Shown here: positions 39,298-48,700 of the stretch, piece after piece | Numbering within the stretch: position 1 is the stretch's first letter | Layout of the letters: the number at the start of each line of letters is the position of its first letter | Assembly: GCA_026413885.1 (NCBI GenBank) | Contig: JAOAKA010000004.1 | Coordinates: forward strand, 21,415-85,414 | Length of the DNA: 64,000 nt | Source of the DNA: Sulfolobales archaeon | Lineage (GTDB): Archaea > Thermoproteota > Thermoprotei_A > Sulfolobales > NBVN01 | Direction: 5' to 3' | The notes under the pieces: model-generated | What the model was told of the DNA's origin: nothing | The model's input: the letters and a program-made list of their open reading frames with translations, nothing else | The model's database searches: none | Position numbers and translations under genes: made by a program

Positions 39298-40815
39298 TTG
39301 AGAGTGCTCAAGATAGCTTTAATACTTGTGTTATGCTTCATACTCTCATTCCTGGTAGTAGTATCTGTAAGTATACCGAGTGCTGGAGTTGGTGGTGAAC
39401 TCAGAAAAGCTTGGGAGAGTGTTAGAGGAGGTGTGGAGATTGAGTCTCCTTCAGTTATATATGAGGGAGTAGTGTCTCTCGGTCTGTTTCTATTTGTAAT
39501 AGCGGTGCTCACTCTAGACATGAGATATAGACACTTTCTAGCAATTCTAGCGGTATCCGCAGTAGTGTTTATGGGTGTTGTCCCGCCTCAGAAGCTTATC
39601 GAGAGTGTTGACTGGGCTCTAATAGTCTTTCTAGTTGGCTCTATGGGTTTCGCCGCTATTCTGAGGAAGCTCGGAGTGTTCACGTATCTCGCAGCTCATA
39701 TAGTAAAGATCAGTAAGGGGAGACCACTACTCCTCCTAACTCTACTCTCAGTGCTTGCTTGGTTTACCGCTATGGTTGTAGATGAAGTTACTAGCATAGT
39801 CTACGTAATCATGGTTGTCCTCGAATTGAGTAGGATACTCAGGATAGATCCAGATGAGTTAGTTATTCTAGTTGTTCTAGCAACTAATACGGGTAGTCTA
39901 GCTCTCCCCGTTGGAAACCCTATAGGAGTCTACATAGCTTTCACAACTGGTTTCACACCAAGAGACTTCATACTAGCGGCTCTACCTCTCTCAGCAATAT
40001 GCTTTCTAGCTACTGTAATCCTATTCTCCACTCTCAGAGTGAAATACGTTAGAAAGCTTGCGCTAGCTATTTCATCTAGGTCCGATATGTTAGAAGCCTT
40101 CATTACGACTAAGATCGTTGATGTAGCACCTAAGGAGAGAAACGCCAGAATCTATGGAGTAGCACTCCTCCTAGCGTTCTTAGGGACTATCTCAATTACT
40201 CCACTACTCGCTGAGTTTTTGACGTCTATCTCAGGTTTCCATGTAGACTCTAACTCCCTACTGGCTCTGGTGCCCTACCTCTTCATCGCGCTCACTCTCC
40301 CAGTCACAGAAGCTCCGGAGCTCGGAGAAGTGATAGCAAAGGGTGTTGAGTGGCCATCGATAACGTTCTTCATGTTTCTCTTCATGCTCGGCTACAGCTT
40401 AACGTGGAGTGGTGCTATGGTGAAAGTAGCTTACGGAACTATAACCCTATCTCAAACAATAAACCCAGGTCTTCTCTCATTATTCATAGTGTTAATGTTC
40501 TCATCAGCTATTCTCAGTGCTTTTCTCGACAATCTATCTCTCGTAGTAGCTCTCGTACCGGCTATAGAGCTAGTAGTAGGAGTCACAGGTGCTAGAGAGT
40601 TGTTCTGGTCTATTCTATTTGGAGGTGTTCTAGGCGGTAATTTAACACCAATAGGGTCTACAGCAAATATAGTTGCTGTCTCCATATTGGAGAGAAGACG
40701 TAAAGTAAAGACAGACTGGGTAAAGTGGTTGAAGATATCACTACCAGTTGCGGTAGTGCACTTGATACTGACTTCTGCTTGGAGTTTAGTCCTACTTGAA
40801 CACGGCTTACTGTGA
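39298..40815 (+). CDS. ArsB/NhaD-like ion transporter
   Basis: 10+ TM helices; AILRKLGVFTYLA, MVVDEVTSIVYVI, ATNTGSLALPVGNPIG, FLDNLSLVVALVP, GGNLTPIGSTANIVAVSI. Confidence 0.88.
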   Translation: MRVLKIALILVLCFILSFLVVVSVSIPSAGVGGELRKAWESVRGGVEIESPSVIYEGVVSLGLFLFVIAVLTLDMRYRHFLAILAVSAVVFMGVVPPQKLIESVDWALIVFLVGSMGFAAILRKLGVFTYLAAHIVKISKGRPLLLLTLLSVLAWFTAMVVDEVTSIVYVIMVVLELSRILRIDPDELVILVVLATNTGSLALPVGNPIGVYIAFTTGFTPRDFILAALPLSAICFLATVILFSTLRVKYVRKLALAISSRSDMLEAFITTKIVDVAPKERNARIYGVALLLAFLGTISITPLLAEFLTSISGFHVDSNSLLALVPYLFIALTLPVTEAPELGEVIAKGVEWPSITFFMFLFMLGYSLTWSGAMVKVAYGTITLSQTINPGLLSLFIVLMFSSAILSAFLDNLSLVVALVPAIELVVGVTGARELFWSILFGGVLGGNLTPIGSTANIVAVSILERRRKVKTDWVKWLKISLPVAVVHLILTSAWSLVLLEHGLL

Positions 40816-40836
40816 GTGTAGAGTTTTCGACAAGAC

Positions 40837-41580
40837 TTACTTTAGCACTAAGCCAGTGTTTCTCTTACTAACTAACTTTCTGAGGATAGGGATAGCTTCA
40901 ATCTTCTCGCTCTCTAGGTACTCCCATAGAATACCTCTCGGTCTTCTCTTCTCACTTACACACCCAATCGCTCTCGTAGGTGTAAATACGAAGTCTACGG
41001 TTACATCCCAAGGTGCGAGTGGGATCTTAAATTCAACTACCTGAATATCGTGCACAGTTGTAGCTATAGGGACTTCCTCCGATAGTTTTCCGTACTCAAA
41101 TAGAATTCCGTACTCTAACTCAGAGTAGCCCTCGCCTTTACCCAATCTCTCTCCGAATTTACTGACGACGACCGAGCCGGCTACTACTAAGTCTACCTCT
41201 GGTATCTCCTCTGGATCTACTTTAGTACCGTATCTAAATGAGCCCGGTATAGTGGAAGCTTCTCTATATAGCCAGCTAGGTATTTTCTTAGGGTCTAGAA
41301 GGAGAAACCCCTCCGATATTCTAGGGGTTGGCACGATCAGCAGCTTACCTGCCTTAAGCACTAGTTCTCTAACTCTTCTCTGAGGGGCGTCTGGATTTAC
41401 TTTAACTACTCTCGCTTTCTTAAATAACTCAGAGTCAGCCAATCTAACTGCGGCAGATTCTGCTCCAACGAAGTTCGGTATCCTCCCGTAGACCGGTCTA
41501 GGAAACGCAGCTATATTTCTCTCCTCCATTAGCTTCCATATCGCATACCTTAACTTCTCTCTATTAACTTCCTCGGACAT
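40837..41580 (-). CDS. 5-formyltetrahydrofolate cyclo-ligase family
   Basis: LRYAIWKLMEERNIAAFPRPVYGRIPNF, RLGKGEGYSELEYGIL, ATTVHDIQVVE. Confidence 0.88.
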   Translation of the reverse strand: MSEEVNREKLRYAIWKLMEERNIAAFPRPVYGRIPNFVGAESAAVRLADSELFKKARVVKVNPDAPQRRVRELVLKAGKLLIVPTPRISEGFLLLDPKKIPSWLYREASTIPGSFRYGTKVDPEEIPEVDLVVAGSVVVSKFGERLGKGEGYSELEYGILFEYGKLSEEVPIATTVHDIQVVEFKIPLAPWDVTVDFVFTPTRAIGCVSEKRRPRGILWEYLESEKIEAIPILRKLVSKRNTGLVLK

Positions 41581-42817
41581 CAGCTGCATCCACTAGAAAT
41601 CGGGAATTAAAGTCTAAAATCTCCTGGTTGTAGCTGTGCGCTGCGGAGATTCGTCTCTCCTTAACTTCCACACGCTTTCTATAGCTGTAGCTAACAGTAC
41701 CTGCTAAAATTATTGACCCACATATAGCTGCTAGTGTTATTACTATACCTATGAATGTTGGGTCTATCTCTGGGTATGCGATAAGTGGTAACACTCCTAG
41801 ACCTCCAATAGCACTAGAGGCCAGGCCTGCTCCTAGAGCACGAATTCTACTATCTCCAGTGGTGCTTCTAGCTAGTAGTACATTCATTGATGTATCTATA
41901 ATCGGGTAAAGCGGGAACTGCCATATTAAGATAGTAGCTAGCCCCCCTAGAGAGATAAATAGCCAGTAGTTAGATATGTAGAGAATAAAGGAAAACAACA
42001 ACATTAAGTGGGGGTCGTATCTATCGACAAGATAGCCGACTAGGATTCTCGTAGGTACTGAGAGAAAAGACGTGAGACCCCCGTAGAAAACACCGAATGC
42101 GATATATTGATACTCCTCCGATATATTCGGTAGTATCTTCACTATTTCCTCACTAAGTTTAACTGGGGCTACTGAGTAATACGCTTCTCTACAGAAAACT
42201 AGGAGAGCATATGATGTGAGAATAGGTATCAGACTTCGGACCGCTGTTATAGTCGGTCTGCTGTTTTCTTCACCGACTGCTTCTCGAATGCCTGGGTAAA
42301 ATATGTAGAAGATCAGGTAGGATATTGCGTATAGAATCGAGCAGGCAGTGAATACTAGTGGAGCTCCTCCAGCATAGTAGAGCGCCCCCATAGCAAAGGA
42401 ACCTAGGCTAAACCCGAAGCCTGTGCCTATCGTGAAGAGGCTGTACATTTTCCCGAATCTACCTTCAGCTTCTGAGAACACTGTTGACATAATTGTAGGC
42501 CATGTTAGCGACCACGTTAGTGATGTAAGACTGAGTACTAATGCGAGACTCACTGGGTCTCTTATAGGTGGTGAGACTAGTAGTGGTACTGAACCTAGAG
42601 AGCCTAGTAGAATCCCGTTTCTTCTACCTACGAGTCTAGAGATTCTGCTGGAAGCTATAGCTGAGAAGGCGTACAGCCACTCTAGGCCGGCGATCAGGAG
42701 TATAGACCTAATGCCTCCCTCTAGTTCTACTCCTATATATCTACGCGTAAACGAGAAGTAGATACCCCACGTTGCGGTATTTATAGTAGCAGCTATAGAA
42801 TAGAAGATTCTCCACAT
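41564..42817 (-). CDS. Major facilitator superfamily transporter
   Basis: 12-TM pattern; RLVGRRNGILLGSLGSVPL, PTRILVGYLVDRYDPHLMLL; start revised to MWRIFYSIA because the longer track version overlaps nadE. Confidence 0.85.
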   Translation of the reverse strand: MWRIFYSIAATINTATWGIYFSFTRRYIGVELEGGIRSILLIAGLEWLYAFSAIASSRISRLVGRRNGILLGSLGSVPLLVSPPIRDPVSLALVLSLTSLTWSLTWPTIMSTVFSEAEGRFGKMYSLFTIGTGFGFSLGSFAMGALYYAGGAPLVFTACSILYAISYLIFYIFYPGIREAVGEENSRPTITAVRSLIPILTSYALLVFCREAYYSVAPVKLSEEIVKILPNISEEYQYIAFGVFYGGLTSFLSVPTRILVGYLVDRYDPHLMLLFSFILYISNYWLFISLGGLATILIWQFPLYPIIDTSMNVLLARSTTGDSRIRALGAGLASSAIGGLGVLPLIAYPEIDPTFIGIVITLAAICGSIILAGTVSYSYRKRVEVKERRISAAHSYNQEILDFNSRFLVDAADVRGS

Positions 42818-42833
42818 AGCGACACCTAGACAT

Positions 42834-43646
42834 CTAGAACCTCGCGATAGGTGGGGGACCGATTGCGAGCTTCCTCTTGTGTTCACTAGCTGGTATCCTG
42901 GAGACTATTGTCTTCACTGCCTCTAGATCTACCTTTGTAGCTCTAGATATCTCCTCAACTCTGAGTCCTCTATCTACGTATAGGTAGAGAACCGGGTCTA
43001 TAATGTCATAGTCAACTCCAAGTTCGTCGACTGCTCTATGCCCCGGCCACAGGTCGGGAGACGAAGGCTTCCAACATATATGTTCCGGCACTCCTAGGTA
43101 GTCACCCAGCAGTCTGACCTGGGTTTTGTATAGATTGATGAGAGGGTAGAGGTCGGCGGCTCCATCACCCCACTTAGTGAAGTAACCGATCAACCATTCA
43201 GACCTATCTGACGAACCTAGAACTAAGGAGTTAGTCTTATTGGCTAGATAGTACAGCATCACCATTCTAAGTCTAGCTTTAACATTACCTTTAGCTACTC
43301 TCGGAGCTATTTCGTATGAGTCCCCAAATGATTTTAAAATAAATTCAATACTGCTAGTTAAGTCTAGCTTTACAAGTCTTAGTTTAAGTAAGCTAGCTAT
43401 AGTTTCAGCATCGTGTGCACTCCTTGACGAAGTTTCTTTCTCATACATGAATAGAGCTGTAACTCTATCAACTCCGAGGGCTTCTACAGCCAGTGCAGCG
43501 AGAACTGAGGAATCCGTTCCCCCACTTAAACCTAGAACTACGCCTGAGGTGTTAGTTTTACTGATATAGCTTCTAATGAAGTCTATAATAGCTTCAGCCG
43601 TCCTAGCTTCATCGATTCTCAGATAGCTGGGGACTTCATACCTCAT
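42834..43646 (-). CDS. nadE: NH3-dependent NAD+ synthetase
   Basis: VVLGLSGGTDSSVLAALAVEALG, VLGSSDRSEWLIGYFTKWGDGAADLYPLINLYKTQVR. Confidence 0.96.
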   Translation of the reverse strand: MRYEVPSYLRIDEARTAEAIIDFIRSYISKTNTSGVVLGLSGGTDSSVLAALAVEALGVDRVTALFMYEKETSSRSAHDAETIASLLKLRLVKLDLTSSIEFILKSFGDSYEIAPRVAKGNVKARLRMVMLYYLANKTNSLVLGSSDRSEWLIGYFTKWGDGAADLYPLINLYKTQVRLLGDYLGVPEHICWKPSSPDLWPGHRAVDELGVDYDIIDPVLYLYVDRGLRVEEISRATKVDLEAVKTIVSRIPASEHKRKLAIGPPPIARF

Positions 43647-43719
43647 CGAGCGACCCAGATATGTGGCTGATTAACGATAAATAGCTGTACTCTATTTAGC
43701 AGCAGTTTACTATCGATAT

Positions 43720-44469
43720 CTAGCAGTAAGTTTTCTTTACATCAGATAGCACTAAAACATTGGGTAGAGGCATGAAAGTCAGTAATACAGCGTTTTTTGG
43801 TGAGAGAATATCACAATATGACTCTCTCGAACCACCTGCCTCGAGATAGGAGTTCGAAAACTCGTTGAAGAGCTTCCGGAATTTCTCAGTGTCTATGTAG
43901 CTGGCGAGAGATATGAAGAAAGCTGCTACAGCTAGGTCCCAGCTACCCATATCTTCTCTGAATTGAGTTGACTGCTCTGCGTCTATAACGTACGGCACAC
44001 TACCACTGATTAAGAAATTACTCGGTTTGACATCTCCCATGCTAAAGCCTCGGTTATGTACTTCTGCTAGAACCCTCCCTAATATACGTACATCTGCCAA
44101 CTTATCACATCTAACGATCTTTCCTTCAATATACTCTCGAGTAATTACGAGTTCACTCTCATCTACACTCAAGATCTTTGGAACTCTGAGCTCACTCCAG
44201 TCTTTAAACTCCATAAACCCTACTTCACGCTTAAATCTCTCTCTCGGCGTTATTGTGAAAGGATAGCTAGCTCTGAGGAGTATTGCTGGAGGAAGCCACT
44301 TCAGTAAACCTATTTCACTCGTAAACTTCTTGATTACTAACTTTTTTCCACCTATCTCTCTAATTTCAGATTGAGTAATTAGAAAATCTAGGTTCTCTAT
44401 AGCGAATACCTTCCTGAGTTCAGCAATCACCTTACTTACTTCTGAAGATATCTCTCTAACTAGAGACAT
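43720..44469 (-). CDS. Bud32/RIO-like protein kinase
   Basis: KKLVIKKF...RFKREVGFM, VHNRGFSMGDVKPSNFLISG, YVIDAEQS. Confidence 0.78.
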   Translation of the reverse strand: MSLVREISSEVSKVIAELRKVFAIENLDFLITQSEIREIGGKKLVIKKFTSEIGLLKWLPPAILLRASYPFTITPRERFKREVGFMEFKDWSELRVPKILSVDESELVITREYIEGKIVRCDKLADVRILGRVLAEVHNRGFSMGDVKPSNFLISGSVPYVIDAEQSTQFREDMGSWDLAVAAFFISLASYIDTEKFRKLFNEFSNSYLEAGGSRESYCDILSPKNAVLLTFMPLPNVLVLSDVKKTYC

Positions 44470-44477
44470 ACCACCAC

Positions 44478-45701
44478 CTACTCGTATCTTAAAGCTACTG
44501 CTGGAGGTATTCGAGCTGCGAGATATGCTGGGAAGAATCCTCCGATTAAACCGACAGATACTGTTAATCCAGCTGTTGTTAGAATGCTGTCGAGAGATAT
44601 CTCCGGTCTCGCAGAAAGTACTAGACTAGCTGTTCCAGCTCTTATAGTTAGACCTATAGTTGAAAGTAGGTGAGCACCTACTACTCCGAGAGATATCCCG
44701 ACTAATGCTCCAAGAAGAGACATCACTAGAGATTCAGATATAACTATATATACTACCTGCTTATTTGTAAATCCTACAGCCTTCATTACACCAATCTCTC
44801 TAGTTCTCTCGATAACGGAAGTTATCATAGTAGCTGAAACTCCCGCTACCGCAACCGCGAACGCGGAAAGTGAAGTTACATAGTTGATAAAGGAGACTGC
44901 TGTAGCGATACTAGAGACAGCATCCGCTATCGCAGCAAACGACACTAGCTCTACATTTCCTCCGTAAGACCTCCTCATCTCTCTAACAAAGTCTCTGACG
45001 TACTCAGAGCCCTTTAAAACTACGAATATTCCAGACCACTTCTTAGCTCCAAGCACGGTTCTACCTGACTCCGTATTTACTATAACCATCTGGTCTGGAC
45101 TAAGAAAGAACGCACCTCCATATTCTTCTAATAGAGCTGATGCAACGAAGTTTACACTTCTTACGTTCTTTATTCTCCCACCCTCTACCTCAGCGATGTA
45201 CAGCGAGAATACATCACCCACGTCTAAACATGGCTTCTCATCGACTATAGATACCCTATATCCAACAACAGCACTAACAATGTCGTTTTCTAACGGTGTA
45301 TAGCCTTTTCTAATTTTTAGGTTCCCCATAGCTTTGAATATTATGGAGGGATCTATCGCGTAGACCTGCACGGAGACATCAGACCCACACCTTCTAGCAA
45401 TACCCTGTAGAGCGTAGAATGGTTCTGCCGAATCTACGTACTCAATAGATCTCACGAACTCTAGATCCTGCTCCGACAGATCATAAGCTCCAGAAGGAAA
45501 CACTACTACGACGTTTTGACCGAGTAGCTGCAGTTCTCTTAAAACATAGCTGCTGTACCCACTGACAACAGAACCCATCATAATCATCATTAGTGGTCCA
45601 ACTACTATACCAGCTATAGTTAGTGCTGACCTAAGCTTTCTCTCACTCAACACCTTAACTGACATAGTAAAGGAGTCTATTAGAAACCAGAGTAGACTCA
45701 T
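44478..45701 (-). CDS. MacB/FtsX-type ABC transporter permease
   Basis: N-terminal TM, large extracellular domain, C-terminal MITSVIERTREIGVMKAVGFTNKQVVYIVISESLVMSLLGALVGISLG. Confidence 0.9.
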   Translation of the reverse strand: MSLLWFLIDSFTMSVKVLSERKLRSALTIAGIVVGPLMMIMMGSVVSGYSSYVLRELQLLGQNVVVVFPSGAYDLSEQDLEFVRSIEYVDSAEPFYALQGIARRCGSDVSVQVYAIDPSIIFKAMGNLKIRKGYTPLENDIVSAVVGYRVSIVDEKPCLDVGDVFSLYIAEVEGGRIKNVRSVNFVASALLEEYGGAFFLSPDQMVIVNTESGRTVLGAKKWSGIFVVLKGSEYVRDFVREMRRSYGGNVELVSFAAIADAVSSIATAVSFINYVTSLSAFAVAVAGVSATMITSVIERTREIGVMKAVGFTNKQVVYIVISESLVMSLLGALVGISLGVVGAHLLSTIGLTIRAGTASLVLSARPEISLDSILTTAGLTVSVGLIGGFFPAYLAARIPPAVALRYE

Positions 45702-48700
45702 GGAGGAGGTACCCTCGAGATAGCTTTTAACTTCCTATTGTAGCTAGCTACCACTCTATATATCAAGTATGCAACTCCCACTAAAAATCCTGCTACAGTT
45801 GCGATAATAATCCATCTCTCAATAGTATACTGATTTTCTACCGGAGTAGTTGTCTGAGTTGGAGTAGTAGTCACTGTTACAGAAACTGAAAATTCAATAT
45901 GCTGTAGTTCGTTGTATACATTGTAGTAATAGATAGTTAGTCTAACCACGTCTAATAGGGGTACCGCACTCATAGTGACACTAAAAGCTCTCTGCGCTCC
46001 AGACTCTACATCACCTATGAAACTCTCAGCACATCTCCCCCCACTTAAACATACTCGAGCTCCCGCTCTATATGCAGAAGCTGATCCGTAGTTAACTAAA
46101 ACTCCGGAAACCCGTAGAGTATCTGTGACTATCGTAGCTTTTAAATCTCTCAGTGTTAAATCTACAAAAGGTTCTACTACAACAACTGTCGACGTATTGA
46201 AGGTTTTTAGTCTACCACCTACATCTCTGTAGACTACTCCAATGATTAAGGGCACAGTACCGTAGGAAATAACTGACTGTGTACCACCAGCAAAAACTCC
46301 CATAGGGTTGTATGCTAGTGTCAAAACAATCTGTGCTTCGCGGTCTGGGTCCAACCTATCGATGTAGTGTACTGAAGGTGAAGCTAGCACAACCGGCAGC
46401 TGTGCGTAGGGGAAGACTGCTATGTAAACATTGTATGCTGGACTACTACCGATATTTCTTATCTTTAAAACTGCTTCAGTAAATCTCGATGAAACTCTCA
46501 CCGTACCTCCATCAATGTAGACATCGACATATCTAACACTACCGAGGACTGCTAGCGGTAATCTAAATTCACACCGTCTCGGAGTACCCCAGCTATCTAT
46601 GTAGTGTATTACTGCGTCCGCAGTATAGCTTCCAGTAGTATTTACTAAGACATTTAAAGGAACTAGAAAGTCAATCATACTTCCTCTGCTGAATGGTGAG
46701 CTAGGTACCGCCGGCCGCAGTAATTGAGTTAGAATACTCAACTGAGGTGTGCCAGCACTCAGTACACCTTGGAGAATCTGTTGAGAGATCGGGGGCACTT
46801 TAATAGTGCTAGAGTTATCTATCGAGCTAAAGACACCGGTTGGAAGAGCTAGCTCTAGAAACACACCAGCCATACCATCTACAAATCTATTTCTCACAAC
46901 TACGTGTAGTAGAGCTCCATATGTTCCAGGCTCTACTGAACCCTCGACCCAGCCGGCACTTATGAGTTCCACAGACTCCCTATCGTCTACTACAGCTATC
47001 TCGACTTCGTGTTCTTCAACTAGTCTATCTCCAGGTCCTCCAGATTGAACTATATAGTCTAATCTAACGATAGCTCTATAGGAACCCGGTTCCACTCTAC
47101 CCACAGAAACTCTGAAGCTAATAGAAGCTGTTGAGTAGCTTCTAAGTGGACCGTCTAGATAAGCTGTTGAGACTCCACCTCTACTTCCCCTAAAACCTCT
47201 CGGTAGGTAGAGTTCTGCTAGAACTCCGACCACGCTGTATGGCAGTCTATTGGCTACTGTAATTACGAATGTAGAATTCTCGGTCTCGGGAAAGACGTTA
47301 TAGTTATTGAGCCAACCCCAAGACACCGGCTTTAGTGATCCTCCAAATAGTGCTGTGGATTCTATGTAAAGCTGATTAGTGTGCTGTCTTGAAACTCTGG
47401 CGTGAGTTCCAAACACAGCTACGTAGTATTCTAATACTACATCGAACGCTATGTAGCCTCCCACTGAACTCGGTATGTCGAAGTAGAGTACTGCTGAGCA
47501 ATATGAACCTGGTGGTAGTCTCACTGAACACTCAGCTATATTTACGACCGGATTTAGATTTACTGAGCGAGCTCTAACAGTTAGACCTACAGCGTCGTAT
47601 CTACCGATATTCTGAAGAACTACTGTTACCGGCACATATCTCGAGCCGGAGAAAGCTGGTGATGGCTGCTGTAAGCCCCAGAAAGCTCTGAGTACTCTCA
47701 CCTCCGGTACGTAGTTCTCTAGAGAATCAACAGCAACCGGTATCGATAATCTCTCCGAGCTGTAGAGAACCACTCCAGATACCTGCTTAATGTACTCCAC
47801 ACCGATCTGAATAATGTATGTAGATGGTTCAACATCTTCTTGAACGTGTAGAACTATATCCAGACCACATGTTCCACCACTAGTTAAAGTGACTCTCGAG
47901 CAGTCTCCCCCAACACCAAGTATTCTAAAGCCTCTGGGAGCTTCTACGTGAACTCCCGATATACTGACAGGCTCCGGTCTTACGTTAGTTAGTAGAACCG
48001 CTAGTCTCACATCTCTAGCTGTAGGAAGAAGCGGTGATGGAGCACCACCGTACTCTATCTGGAACCGTGAAATAGCTAGATTTCTTTCAGATACCACTGG
48101 AATTCTTACTTTAAGTCTCTTAGACGCGTTATAGATAGTGTCACCGTAGCGTATAACAGCTTCGACGTAAAGCTCTATCTCTACTGCGTCTTCTACCCCC
48201 TCTGCTTCTAGAGCCGGTAATCTAACAGTTAGAGAAGAGCCATAAGAAATAGATTCTCTTGTAGAAACAGTAGACTCTATACCTCCACCGGATAGTCTCG
48301 CATTTAAGGGCTTTACCCGTATGTAGGTATGCAGTAGAGTATCTCTAGTGTAAGATGTTAATATAACGTACGGTATTAACCTACTTGAATTACGATAAGC
48401 TATTCCGGATGTCCAGCCGGCGTCAGCTATAACTACGTTTAAGGTAGGAGCTTCTACATCGATCGCTAGGTTGTACATCAAGTTCTGCCAGAAAGTGGCT
48501 CCAGATATCTCTCCTAGGACCTCTACTGATAGAGTGCTAAGATAAATACCAGCACTGCAGGTGATACCGATCTCGGGATATTCTAAGGTAACCGTAGATC
48601 CGTAGGGTAGTGTAGCACTACTTACGAAGGTCTTTCTAAGGTTGTCCACAGAGAAGCAATCTGGCAGCTCTAGAGTAGCTCTCAGACTTCTAACTACGAT

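Noticed and set aside
42818-42886. Track ORF start of the MFS transporter inside nadE
   Set aside because: N-terminal MNTRGSSQSVPHLSRGSRCLG is not MFS-like; an internal ATG (MWRIFYSIA) starts TM1 and removes the overlap
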